A DNA stretch of 64,000 nt from Parapristionchus giblindavisi. Taxonomy: Eukaryota; Nematoda; Chromadorea; Rhabditida; Diplogasteridae. Position 1 is the stretch's first letter; every line of letters starts with the position of its first letter. The stretch is taken from positions 38,314-102,313 of the forward strand of contig CALSFV010000479.1 of NCBI GenBank assembly GCA_943737045.1. Reading direction: 5' to 3'. The notes below the pieces were generated by a model. It made no database searches, was not told where the DNA came from, and saw only the letters and a program-made list of their open reading frames with translations. Made by a program: the position numbers and the translations under genes. Of the stretch, positions 36,164 to 46,409 are shown piece by piece.

Positions 36164-37541
36164 CATATTACGAAAATGGCAGCCGAATTGTCTGCTATGT
36201 TCAAGTCGAAAAACGGCGAAGGGAGTGGTGGTGCGAAAGGCTCTAGTAAGTTGATCATTGAGCACAGTGAAAACAAAGTGTAACCCACTACTCATAAGAC
36301 TTGTGAAGTGTTATATTTAACACTTTTGTGTAATTTTAATAGCAAAAAGTCTTAAATATAACCCTTCACAGGTCTTATGTGCTTTGGGTTGCACTTTTTT
36401 CTTTGTGTGTTATAATTCTTATTTCCTAACCAATTGTGGCATCGAATTTGTTTGTAATTCGTCATGTTCGCCATTACAATAGCGATATCTATTCAATCTG
36501 TGAATAACAATCAATAATTGATTAGTAAGAGATAGTAAAAACTCGAATTATTTTAGTAAATTTAAGTTCTGTAACACAATAATCACAGTTTCGGACTTTA
36601 AAGAAGGAGGCCCTTGAGTTGGCATGACTGACTCCCGCAACGATTAACATGGGATTGAATGTTAATATTCTATGGAAATTAGCGTAAGTGACAATGGGAA
36701 AGTGAGAGAGTCAAGTATGCAAATCGGATAGGCACTCTATACTTGCATGAAAAGTTGTACTTTCAATGCGCATAACAAGTTTTAAACAGATCATCACGCA
36801 ATATAAAATTTGTCGTTCGGTTCGTGAGATAAATCTCTATCATTCTACCCGTACAGTCTTGTTACGAAAAAACTCGAGGGTCTCCATCTTTAAGTCCTTG
36901 ACGCTGAACAAATACCGAATGAGTTTGATAATACTCAGTAGAAATCCCATTGACTTGATTAACAAAAAGTATATTCTGAATCATGTTAAAAAATCAATGC
37001 AAGCATCTTGCATTATTTTCCATAGAAAGTGCATAAATTCATAATTGTAGTTGAATCTCAAGTGTATTATATCGCTAATTCGAAAGGATTTACTAAAATC
37101 ACATCGGGAGAATATCTAAGATTCGAACCAGCCAACAACGGAACCGTTTATATCTCCATCTACTACTATAAAGACGACAAAATCTGTAAGTATCTCGCAT
37201 CATTACAACCATTCTAACTAGCTGTAACGATATCTTAAAAATCGATTAATAATATTATCTTAAATTATCTTAATCATATTATAATATTATCTTAATCATA
37301 TTATGTAAAGAATCGATAATCATTGTTATCTGCCTTGCTGGATATCTATGCATATTTTTACCTCAAATAATATATAAATAAACTAATATAAACAAATAAA
37401 TAAATAATTTCAGACTGGGTGTGCAGTGCCTTTCCTGTAAAAGAAGATTATTCTGTTATAGTAGGCAGAGATAATTGTGTTCATCGGACAGACTATGGAT
37501 CGATATGGATCGATTCACAGGGACGACGTCATCCAATGTAA
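36164..37541 (+). CDS. Copy C' of the HVANAS/VGRD gene family, exon 1 missing
   Basis: Exons 36164-36245, 37051-37185 and 37414-37541 (TAA) join in frame with canonical splice sites, 115 codons. Exon 2 (HITKMAAELSAMFK) is longer than in other copies and has a Gly/Ser/Lys-rich insert. Exon 3 carries ESQVYYIANSKGF and GTVYISIYYYKDD. Exon 4 carries SVIVGRDNCVHRTDYGSIW and ends in RRHPM. Exon 1 with HVANAS is absent upstream, where MITE remnants lie. Translation could start at the ATG in exon 2 (36176), giving a shortened protein, or the copy may be inactive. It lies head-to-head with copy E. Intron 2 holds a MITE at 36264-36405. Confidence 0.6.
36264..36405. mobile_element. MITE in intron 2 of copy C'
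   Basis: It starts CAGTGAAAACAAAGTGTAACC and ends GGTTGCACTTTTTTCTTTGTG. An inner stem (AAGTGTTATATTTAACACTT) and GACTTGTGAAG/CTTCACAGGTC arms resemble the elements at 9295-9413 and 25165-25283. Confidence 0.65.
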
Positions 37542-37913
37542 TCATCTCCATCATTCTCAATCATCGTCGTATTCCTCAGTATTACCCCTCTACTTCCACT
37601 ATCTCACTCTGACCATTCGTCCGAAATAGTCACCTTGGACAGCAATCACTTTTCTTATTTATTTCACATATGTTCATGTCTTTTTATATGCATTTTTTCG
37701 ATCTCTTTTAAATATCGAATCAGCGCGGCGAAGGTCAGGCGGGTTAGGTGAGAGGAAGTGGACAGGTAATCGTGACTTAATCGAGAAAGTGCAGGCGCCC
37801 GTTGTCTCGGTATTTACATGCAGTTTGTCAATTTCTTATGCAAGTACATTTTATACGGACAATAATGATCTGCATATATGCATTATAATGACTACTTCAT
37901 CACTATTTATGCT

Positions 37914-38336
37914 GTGTTCAGAACTTGGAAAATGCAAGAAAATGCGGAAAATGCTGTTCAAAAGTTCAGGTGGAAAATGCTCGAAAATGCTCGATTTTGG
38001 ATCGAAAAAGATGGTTTTATACACTTTAAAAGCGTTGAACCTCGTTGTTTCATGGAAAACAGCGAACTTAGGTCATTTATAAAGTATGCTGCTGAAATAT
38101 ATATCGTATGATCCTTTTTTGAGCACTTTAAGCCGAAAATCAACGAAAATGCTGCGAAAAATCAACCTAGCGAGTCCATATTTAAAATTATCACTTATCA
38201 TCAATAAAATGCGTCCATAACACTGTTTGCGACCAATAAACGTTGATATTAAACAAAAAAAACCATTAAAATTTGCTTAAAATCTTCGAAAATGACCATT
38301 TTCGTGCATTTTCCAAGTTCTGAACACTGCATTAGT
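37914..38336. mobile_element. TIR element with CAGTGTTCAGAACTTGG ends
   Basis: The left end TGTTCAGAACTTGGAAAATGC and the right end GCATTTTCCAAGTTCTGAACA are inverted. Subterminal GGAAAATGC/GAAAATGCTC words repeat on the left, and AACGTTGATATTAAACAAAAA occurs on the right. A partial copy of the same family is at about 21995-22145. No transposase was found, so it is non-autonomous. Confidence 0.8.
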
Positions 38337-38801
38337 TCGCCTTCTCCATCCCTCCAAACTATCATTTTTAAATTTATTTTATATTTTTTGATGACTTTTT
38401 ATTTGTCTCTTTTTTTCCTATTGATCTACTTCCCTACATGCTTCCTTACTTCTCTTTGTCTCTCATTTCGTTGTATCTGGGAGAAGTACTGTATCTTCGT
38501 ACCCTCCACACCCTCTTGTTAGATTGTATTTTAATGTCCATAATGACATTCTCGTTTCTCTCTCGTTTCGTAATTAATATGTATCTGTTATATACTGGAA
38601 GAAATCGTAAATAAAAAAACGAAAATGCCGCGTTGTGGTGTTCGAATCATTTAAAGATTTACACATATACGGATGAATGGTTTCCTAAAGAGTAACGATT
38701 TGTTCATTTATAATATTTGCCCGAATACTGTTTGCTATGTTAAGCATTTCAAAAACGAATTGACATGCAGCTGACTTTTTGTAAATCCTGCAAAAAATTT
38801 C

Positions 38802-38872
38802 TGCGTTCGGGGGGAATCGAACCCCGTCGAATGCTTGGAAGGCATCCATGCTGACCATTACACCACGAACGC
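38802..38872 (-). tRNA. tRNA-Gly(UCC), copy 1, probably defective
   Basis: The sequence folds as a tRNA. The acceptor stem GCGTTCG/CGAACGC pairs perfectly, the anticodon loop CTTCCAA gives anticodon TCC, and the T loop is TTCGATT. Relative to copy 2 at 41618, one G is missing from the T stem, leaving four good pairs and a short variable loop. Flanks on both sides resemble those of copy 2 (CGTCAACC before, AGAAAT-TTTTGC after), so it arose by duplication of a longer segment. Functional status is uncertain. Confidence 0.7.
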
Positions 38873-39083
38873 GGTTGACGATTGAAAGCTGGTAGTTGCC
38901 CTTGTCACGATACTGAACTATGGCTGTCAAATGAGAAGGAAAAAGTGGGTAATATAGAGACACAATTTGCTTCCGTCTTTGCACAAAGCCATTTGACGGG
39001 GGTTCGATTACACCCGAACGCATAGTTATTTACTTTGACACTAAAGTTCAATACTGGTTATTTTGCTTCATACCCTTTATAGC

Positions 39084-39190
39084 CACACCCCAAGCTAGTT
39101 CTGCTCTCCGCATTGGAAATACTCTCTCGTACGCAAAGAAAGCGAGAGAGTGTGGCCAGAGTGAGTTTCAAATTAGCTGGGGGTGTCTTT
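39084..39190. mobile_element. Hairpin MITE, family 'CTAATTTGAAACTCTCC'
   Basis: CACACCCCAAGCTAGTTCTGC ... GAGAGAGTGTGGCCAGAG ... TTCAAATTAGCTGGGGGTGT forms a hairpin. Other clear members are at 27371-27477, 40712-40818, 44584-44660, 52435-52530 and 63296-63428; truncated ones are near 8000, 26570, 30795-30870, 31700-31770 and 57295. It is the commonest small repeat in the window. Confidence 0.8.
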
Positions 39191-39718
39191 ATGTTCCATT
39201 CCCTAGTCTGTCATCACCACCATAATCACTCACATATCATCAACTCTTTCTTATCAGAGAGAAAGAGGCAAAATGTTTTGTTTACGATGCAAAAAGAAAC
39301 GAAAAGCAGAGAATACTCTCCACTTTTTTTACATGACTTCTAATGTATTTTTTTTATTTTCATTATTTTTTAACGTTATCACAAAGTAAGTAAATAAATT
39401 TCTGAGGCGGTATGCATGAACTTTGATAAATCTTTTGCCGAGAAACGTGAGGTGGCAAAAGTATGGTGAGCATCTTTGGCATAGTTCTCCATCTACAGTT
39501 GTGTCAACACGCAAACGGTTCGCCAACCTTCATGCATACGGCCACTGATTTTATCCAACGATTCGTGATTATTGTATATTTTCTAAACTATTTGTCAATC
39601 TATTTATATTATTTCTTGTAAACAAATAAATTATTACATTATTTTCTGAAATAAAATACCTATCCTTAATAATATGCTTATACATTTGTACATTTTACTA
39701 TTTATTAACTAAATATAG

Positions 39719-40499
39719 ATGGGCAACGAAGTATCGATAACCCATGTCGCTAATGCTTCAGATCATGAGATTTGGGTGATGTGCGATGGAGATCGGACTG
39801 TATGCTTTCATTTTTATAATATTTAAGAATAACGCACTAATTAATTGTAAAATTCGTTTATTGTCTTTCATTTTTCAGCATATAACGAAGATGTCGGGCG
39901 AATTGGAAGGAGCTTCCAAGGCAGCCATCGGTGGAGCCAGTTTCAGTTGTAAGTTTATGCAAAAATCTTTATTCCTTTACAGTTTTTCGCCGCTTCGGTC
40001 CGACTCAAACTCGAGTGTCCCCTTCTTCAATGTAACAATCTTTATTTTCTAGCATGGCGTGGCATCGAATTTTATATTAAAATTATATTCCAAAGAAAGT
40101 ATTATTGTAGATGAATCACATGTGTATTACACCGCTTGTTCGCGAGGATTCACTAGAATCAAACCGGGAGAATTTCTGGAATTCCAACCAGCACACAACA
40201 AAACCGTTTACATCTCTATTTTCCAGCTCAGAGGATGTAAGTATTTTGAGTGTTCTCTCATACCTGCAGAGATCACTGGAAAATCGTTTCGCCCACATTA
40301 AAAAATAAAGACATCAAAATAAATAAGGTATGAATAAATAAATAAATAAATTTCAGGCTGTCTACATCCGGTGTGTCATGCCTACTGCGCAAAAGATGAC
40401 ATTTCTGTTATAGTAGGCAGAGATGATTGTGTTCATCGTGCAAACTATGGATCGATATGGATCGATACACAGGGACGACGTCATCCAATTAATGATTAG
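39719..40499 (+). CDS. Copy C of the HVANAS/VGRD gene family, intact (139 aa)
   Basis: Exons 39719-39799, 39879-39948, 40111-40236 and 40357-40499 (TAG) join in phase into 140 codons. The product starts MGNEVSITHVANASDHEIWV, has a link exon HITKMSGELEGASKAA, then ESHVYYTACSRGFTRI and PGEFLEFQP, TVYISIFQL, and finishes with SVIVGRDDCVHRANYGSIW and GRRHPIND. Met-Gly-Asn at the start is compatible with N-myristoylation. There is no signal peptide and no membrane segment. Alternation of short hydrophobic strands and Gly/Asn turns suggests an all-beta domain. I do not recognise the family; it may be nematode-specific. Conserved VGRD, HR.(D/E/N)YGSIW and CDGDR are its best marks. Confidence 0.8.
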
Positions 40500-40711
40500 G
40501 TTATAATGTACTTCATTAGATTTAAAATTGTAAGATGTGAATTTTAATATAGTAATAATTGTGCTTCATGGTGTTTCGGCACCAATGTAATCCATTCCTT
40601 CCTAATCATTTATCACTCCACAACCACTATCACCTCACCGTACCCACCCATCGATATTGTCATAGCGGCCATCTATTACTTTTTACGTACATATTTTATG
40701 GATGTTAAAGG

Positions 40712-40818
40712 TGCACCTCGAGCTAATTATATTATCGACTCTGGCAAAGCTCTATCGTAAAGAAAGAAAGCGTGAGAGCATTGCCAGAGTGGAGAGTTTG
40801 AAATAAGCTCCGGTGTGC
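40712..40818. mobile_element. Hairpin MITE, family 'CTAATTTGAAACTCTCC'
   Basis: TGCACCTCGAGCTAATTATAT ... AAGAAAGCGTGAGAGCATTGCC ... AAATAAGCTCCGGTGTG forms a diverged hairpin. It lies just downstream of gene copy C. Confidence 0.65.
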
Positions 40819-41019
40819 TGTTGATGTATTTTTTATTTATGTCTTTCTTCTTTTCTCAATACAGCGCTATTGCATTTACTCCATCTAGGTATTGTACGAA
40901 CACTGTGAAGGAATAAAGTTTCATTTATTGATTGGTTGATTGATGGATTGATTTGATTGATTTCATAATTTCTGTACTCCTTATGAATTTTTTTTATTCT
41001 AAAGAATCAAATTGTCGAG

Positions 41020-41236
41020 GTTCTGCTCTGGTATTTTGAAACTTAAAGTCTACTTAAATTACGTCACAGACTTTAAGTAGACTTTAAGTAAACTTAAAGT
41101 GAAAGAACATTTGACGAAATGCATTACAGTATACCACACCACTTTAAGTAGACTTGCGTTTTACTTTAAGTTTACTTAAAGTCTACTTAAAGTGCGGAGT
41201 TTAAGTAGACTTTAAGTTTCAAAATACCAGAGTGAT
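41020..41236. mobile_element. MITE built of ACTTTAAGTAGACTT repeats
   Basis: The ends CTGGTATTTTGAAACTTAAAG and CTTTAAGTTTCAAAATACCAG are exact inverted repeats. The interior is filled with ACTTTAAGTAGACTTTAAGT and its complement, so many alternative hairpins are possible. Single ends resembling it occur near 21370 and 21660. Confidence 0.8.
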
Positions 41237-41261
41237 GCTGAAGAACATCGCCAATAGCTGA

Positions 41262-41386
41262 TCTTAAAGGGACCGACACCTTTGTCAACGGTCTCTTCAA
41301 CACTCTACGCTCTCTCGTTGATAGAGAACAGAGAAATAGTGTGCGCAATGAAGAGACCATTGAGTGAGGTCACTCTCCCTTTAAGA
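41262..41386. mobile_element. MITE, family 'AAAGGGAGCGTAACC'
   Basis: TTAAAGGGACCGACACCTTTG ... AATAGTGTGCGCAATGAAGAG ... CACTCTCCCTTTAAG. It is an inverted relative of 7699-7822 and 27248-27367. Confidence 0.7.
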
Positions 41387-41617
41387 ATATGAGAATATGA
41401 TGGAAGAATTGATAAAGAGAGAAGATCTCCTTTTATGACACTTCAGATTCTGTGGCAACACTGTTTAGCTAATCTTGACAAAGAGTGTTTTAATCATGCT
41501 CGCTAAATGCCGTTCCACGTAATTATGCTCTGCTATCCTTAGAGAAACAAATAAAAATACAGTACGTGCACGTGCACATACACGTCTTTACTACAGTCCC
41601 ATCTCTCTCCGTCAACC

Positions 41618-41689
41618 GCGTTCGTGGTGTAATGGTCAGCATGGATGCCTTCCAAGCATTCGACGGGGGTTCGATTCCCCCCGAACACA
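41618..41689 (+). tRNA. tRNA-Gly(UCC), copy 2
   Basis: A 72-nt cloverleaf: acceptor GCGTTCG against CGAACAC (one C-A mismatch at pair 2-71), D arm with AATGGTCAGCAT, anticodon loop CTTCCAA (anticodon TCC), and a perfect five-pair T stem GGGGG/CCCCC around TTCGATT. It is better preserved in the T arm than the copy at 38802 but worse in the acceptor stem. A tail of AAAATAAAAATAAAAA and GGAATGAGAAGGAATGAGAAG tandem units follows to 41850. Confidence 0.75.
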
Positions 41690-42055
41690 GAAATCTTTTG
41701 CCAAATTTTTTGTATGCGGCAATCCGCTTTTGAAATAAAAATAAAAATAAAAAATTGAAACATGAGAAGGAATGAGAAGGAATGAGAAGGAAAAGGAAGG
41801 AAAGAAGAAGAAGGAAAGGAAAGAAGAGAAGAGAAAGAAGAAGAAGGAAGAATTTCCGTCGTTTAAAACTCCGTCACAAGATGAGTGTTTTTAATATTTG
41901 AAATCATATTGCCAGTATAAAATGTACACATGTAATTGCCTAGCTGTTATCTGATATCCACTATGGCAATTTATTTTCGATGATCAGAGTGATGGTCGAA
42001 GTATAGTGATATTACTGAGGAATACTATGATGATTGGAGGGAATCATTCGGATGA

Positions 42056-42946
42056 TTAGATTGGATGATGTTGCCCACGTGAATCTTTCCATATCGATCC
42101 ATATTCTGTACGATGAACACAGTCATCTCTGCCTACTATAACAGAAATATCTTCTGGTACGCAATAGGCATTGTACACCGGATGTAGACTGCCTGAAGAT
42201 ATTAATTTACTTATACATTTTTTTTAAAATTAATTTAATGTGTTATTTGAAGTATACACATAAATAACGCATATTTCTCCATTAGCAAGTCCTCACTAGT
42301 CCCTCACTCCTTCTAACAATACACACACAATAAACTTCATTACGAAATGAGGGAGATGTAACTTCCACAGTGATTATCGATTCTTTTTATATTCTATCGA
42401 TCAATCGGTTTCTGAGAAAATGCTATACAAAATATAGCTGATTCCTTTGAAATAATACAAGAAAAAACATTCAAAATACTTACTCCCTCTGAGCTGGAAG
42501 ATGGATATGTAAATTGTTCCGTTCGTCGTTGGTTGAAAACCCAGAAATTCTCCCGGTAGAATTCTACAGAATCCTTTCGAGTTAGCGATGTAATACACTT
42601 GTGACTCATCTACAATCATCTACCATGTCTGCATCTATTTTCGAATATTTATGAACATGATGAATTACAAAAAAATTCGAAGCCTTGTTATCACAATTTG
42701 TATATTACATTAATATCCTTACAATTGAAACTCGCTCCACCAAAGGCTGCCTTGTGAGCTCCGTTCAATTCGCCTGACATTTTCGTTATATGCTGAAAAT
42801 GGAAAAAAAATGCACTTTTCCTCACAAATTTTTCAAACAATTTCATTATAAAAATGAAAACGTACATTCCGATCTCCATTGCACAGCACCCAAATCTCAT
42901 GATGTGAAGCGTTTGCAACATGGGTTGTCGATCCATTATTGCCCAT
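42056..42946 (-). CDS. Copy D of the HVANAS/VGRD gene family, intact (137 aa)
   Basis: Exons 42946-42866, 42792-42723, 42609-42484 and 42192-42056 (TAA) join in phase into 138 codons. All splice sites are GT/AG, and intron positions are identical to copy C. The product starts MGNNGSTTHVANASHHEIWV and ends YGSIWKDSRGQHHPI. In between are HITKMSGELNGAHKAA, ESQVYYIANSKGFCRI, PGEFLGFQP, TIYISIFQL and SVIVGRDDCVHR. It is tail-to-tail with copy C and head-to-head with the relic at 43747. Divergence from copy C is modest and spread out, and the frame is kept, which argues for selection in the past or present. Confidence 0.8.
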
Positions 42947-43746
42947 CTATAAGGACAAATAAATAATTTAATTAATTAATTTTCATTCATACATTAAAAA
43001 AATATTTAAAAAATGCAACAATCTTAAAAATGAAAGAAAAGGATACGGTAGATTATGTTTACATTGAAGAGAATTCTGTGCTGTTTCGTTTCTTTTCATA
43101 ACCCACATAAAAAATTCTCATAGAATATAGAGACTACAAGGAATTAGGGTGAGAGTAGTATCGGCTCGTTTGTTTCTTATATCCCTTTCAAGGGCTCACT
43201 TATTTTCTCCAAGATTACTAATGAAAACTTTATTCTTTACTAATTTTTGGTCGCATTGTCAATAGAACAGAGGTCATATGCATGAATGCTGGCAATCATT
43301 TGCAGAGAAACGTAACGTCACAACCGTAATCGGAGGAGTGTTAAAAATATTTCTGTAGGTTAAAAAAAACGAAACGAAATAGTGGAGAATTCTCTCCAAT
43401 TTATACATCATTTACCCTAATTTTTCTACAATTTTCTTTTTTTTGGAAACTTTTGAACGCCTCATAAGAAGAGGTCCATGATTGAATTGTCTGTTTTTTT
43501 GTTTATCTAGAACTACACCCTCATTCCTTCATTATTGTATCTTTTCTAAACTCTCCGTAGATTGAAATTATCCGACTCAATCTATTTATTGTTTTATACA
43601 ATCTACCGTTTCTCATATACGTATCGAATATTGAATTATTCCATATCTAATAATATATCTATCCTTCCTCACTTGTCGTTTAAGATTGCTGCATTTTTGG
43701 ATGTATGCTGTGATGTATGAAAATTAATAAATTAAATTAAATATAG
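42947..43746. other. Intergenic DNA between head-to-head copies D and F
   Basis: No further gene is seen. Both flanking exon 1 sequences are preceded by short (A/T)ATAG just before the start position, which could serve as a trans-splice acceptor. Confidence 0.4.
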
Positions 43747-43827
43747 ATCGGCAAAAATGGATCGACAATCCATGTGGCAAACGCTTCACATCATGAGATC
43801 TGGGTGATGTGTGATGGCGATCGGAAT
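43747..43827 (+). pseudogene. Copy F of the HVANAS/VGRD gene family, single-exon relic
   Basis: Only exon 1 is present, with the same 81-bp length and a donor-like GTTTGT after it. The start codon position reads ATC instead of ATG (ATCGGCAAAAATGG). The rest translates as HVANASHHEIWVMCDGDRN, so the loss is recent. No exon 2, 3 or 4 follows on the plus strand within the next few kilobases. Confidence 0.8.
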
Positions 43828-44164
43828 GTTTGTTTTCATTTTTATAATGGCATTAATTTTAAAGTTTGTTAGGGATGGCATTAATAGGCATCGTAAACCG
43901 TATCTAGGCGATCTAAACAATTCATATAGATCATGTATCTTTCTCCACAAAGATTTCACTTCTGCAGTTTTATCTTTATCATACCGTTTGCATCTTCTCA
44001 TTTTTACTCGTTGTATTCTTTTCTGTGTTTCCTCGAAAATACATAAAAATTGTTATTATTTAATAAAACGAGACGCATAAATGTGATTGATTTAATGCCA
44101 CCAAATAGTGCAAATTCGGTGCCCATCATAATACCATTTGTACCTTATCCAACCCACAAATAGC

Positions 44165-44400
44165 AGTATTTTTCATATAGGACAGAGTATTTGAAATTGT
44201 TGGCAATTCTTGTCAAGCAAAAAAATGGCAAAATCATTTTCCCTTTATTCTCGACTTTTTTCTCTTCCCGGTCTTTTGTGCGCACCGCAAAAAAGTGAAA
44301 AACACCGCAAAATGCGAAGAATGATTCTGGCATTTTTTTTGCTTGATAAGAACTGCAAAAAATTTCAAATACTCTGTCCTATATTCTATGCCCAAACTCA
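44165..44400. mobile_element. Small fold-back element
   Basis: ATAGGACAGAGTATTTGAAATT at about 44178 is mirrored near 44370-44390 (AATACTCTGTCCTATA). GTCAAGCAAAAAAATGGCA is likewise mirrored, as are TTTGTGCGCACCGCAAAAAAG inner arms. It has no coding content. Confidence 0.7.
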
Positions 44401-45504
44401 CTTTATTCCCCCTTACCATTAGAGCCTTATCGATTGGTCTCGTTTGCTGATTCTTCTTTCCAATTTAGTCATTTATATTGTTAATTGGAAATCTTACCAT
44501 AAACAGTAATGAATCAGTTGTTATCGCCTTATAGCGAATAAGTAAGGATCAAGGACAAATTACAATCGTTGATTACAATTAAAGGCTAATTTGATACTCT
44601 CCTCTCTGGCAACGCTCTCACAAAGAAAGAATTGTCAGAGCGGAAGTTCAAATTTGGAGCATGCTCAAGGAAATTTGAAGGAGCAAAGACATTACAAAAA
44701 CACGTTGGAAAAAGCTCACAATCCGACTTCATGGGGCCCTTCTAAATAGTGATTCTCCCCCACCCCTTTTAACTGCGCGGGGATGGACACCAGTATGTAA
44801 TGTTGAAAAGAATGTACTGTAATGTAGAATGAAGAATGTAGAATGCACGACTTGAAAGACATTTATTCAGTAGTGCATAATGAGGATGTGTAGTTAACAA
44901 TGATGATGATCAGACTCTCTTGGCGACCACTGACAAAGTGAATATTATAGAATTAAAACTGTCCGAACAATACAAATTCCGCCGCGCAATATTCAGACCC
45001 CGCCCACTTCTTCGCGCGCCATACCATTTTCTCTAGTTTTATCGAATTTTATGGCGTTTCCTCATCATTTCACAGGACTTTCAATAAAAATGAAATTATA
45101 TGCATTGAAGAAACGTTCGTAAAAACCTTCCGAAAATTTGGAGTGCGTTTTTCTCAACGGTGAAGAAGTTTACTATATTCGGCATTTGGCGCGGTGTGTG
45201 CAAAACTTTTGTAATTCTATAATATATATGTCAGTTGTGATTTTTTATTTATCACACGTACGAACGTGACAGTCGAAATAAAAGACGAAATAATACACAA
45301 CATAATAAATACTCTCAAGAAAATGATAATGATTTAAAAGCATGGAAGGAAAGGAACTGTGATGTTTCGGAACAATTTTTTAAATCCTTTTTGATTTGAT
45401 TCCCAGAGAGAAAAAACACTTCCGAAAATATTTACTAGTTCCTCTACATTATCCATAGTGCATCGACGTACCTCCAACTGCGTGTTGTTTCTCGTCAACG
45501 TCAA

Positions 45505-45950
45505 CTAGATCAGATAGTTGCCATTACCGTAGTTTTTTCGTGGCAGGACCATCGGGAAGCTTCTGATCATTAACATCTTGCGCTTGTCTTCTTCTTCTTC
45601 TCTACCACTGAAAGGGTATCCACATGTTGTTGACGTTGTAGAATGGGTGTAAGGGGTATTGGAAGAGGTAGGGGGGGGGAAGAAGAGGTAGAGGGAGAGG
45701 GAGAGGTAGAGGGAGAGGGAGAGGGAGAGGGAGAAGTAGAGGTAGAGGTAGAGATGGAAGAGGTAGAGGGAGAGTAATAGAAATAGGTGACAGCTGTGGA
45801 GGTTGTCTATCAGCCTCCTCCTCCTTCTTTCTCTTTCTTCTTCTTCCATTGAACCCCACCGACGGGCGTTCATCCCATTCTTCTTCTTCAATTTTTCTCT
45901 TCTTCCCAACCCAACATTTCATGGTTTCAAACCTAGAAGAAGATCATTAT
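45505..45950 (-). other. GA-hexamer tract with basic/acidic ORF, coding status unclear
   Basis: The middle (45660-45775) is a GGTAGAGGGAGA-type repeat. On the minus strand an ATG at 45922 opens a Lys/Glu/Arg-rich frame that runs into the repeat. A separate 45505-45612 segment preceded by TTTCAG reads EEEEDKRKMLMIRSFPMV. It could be an exon pair of an unrecognised minus-strand gene, but splice joining is not clear. 44660-45500 and 45950-46400 show no gene. Confidence 0.25.
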
Positions 45951-46409
45951 AATGCTTAAGGTTTGATCCTTCAAGTACTATCGTATACCTTATATCTACG
46001 ATGTCTCAGAGAGAGTAGAATAGAATTCTTGTCATGATATAGATATTGGTATTTCCTTTGTGAAGTAAAATGTTGTGGACAAGATAGTTTTTTTATATTT
46101 CTCTAAACGTTTCTTCAAAAATCACATTCGTCAGTTGAAATTTAATACCTACACGGAAGAAAATCAAAATCGAACATGGTCACCAATGAATTAATGGTGT
46201 TTGTCTTTAAAGAATCAAATTCAGCTAAAAGAAAGAAAGAGTATATTCACCGCTTTGTACAGCTTTTCCCTATTTTTTTTTCTTTTTAGTGTTCATTATG
46301 ATCGCATTGCATACCTTAAAAAGAATCAAAATGATTAAAATTAATTATTTAGTTCATTAATTAATTATTAATTAATTAAATTAATTATTAATTAATTAAA
46401 TCAATTAAG

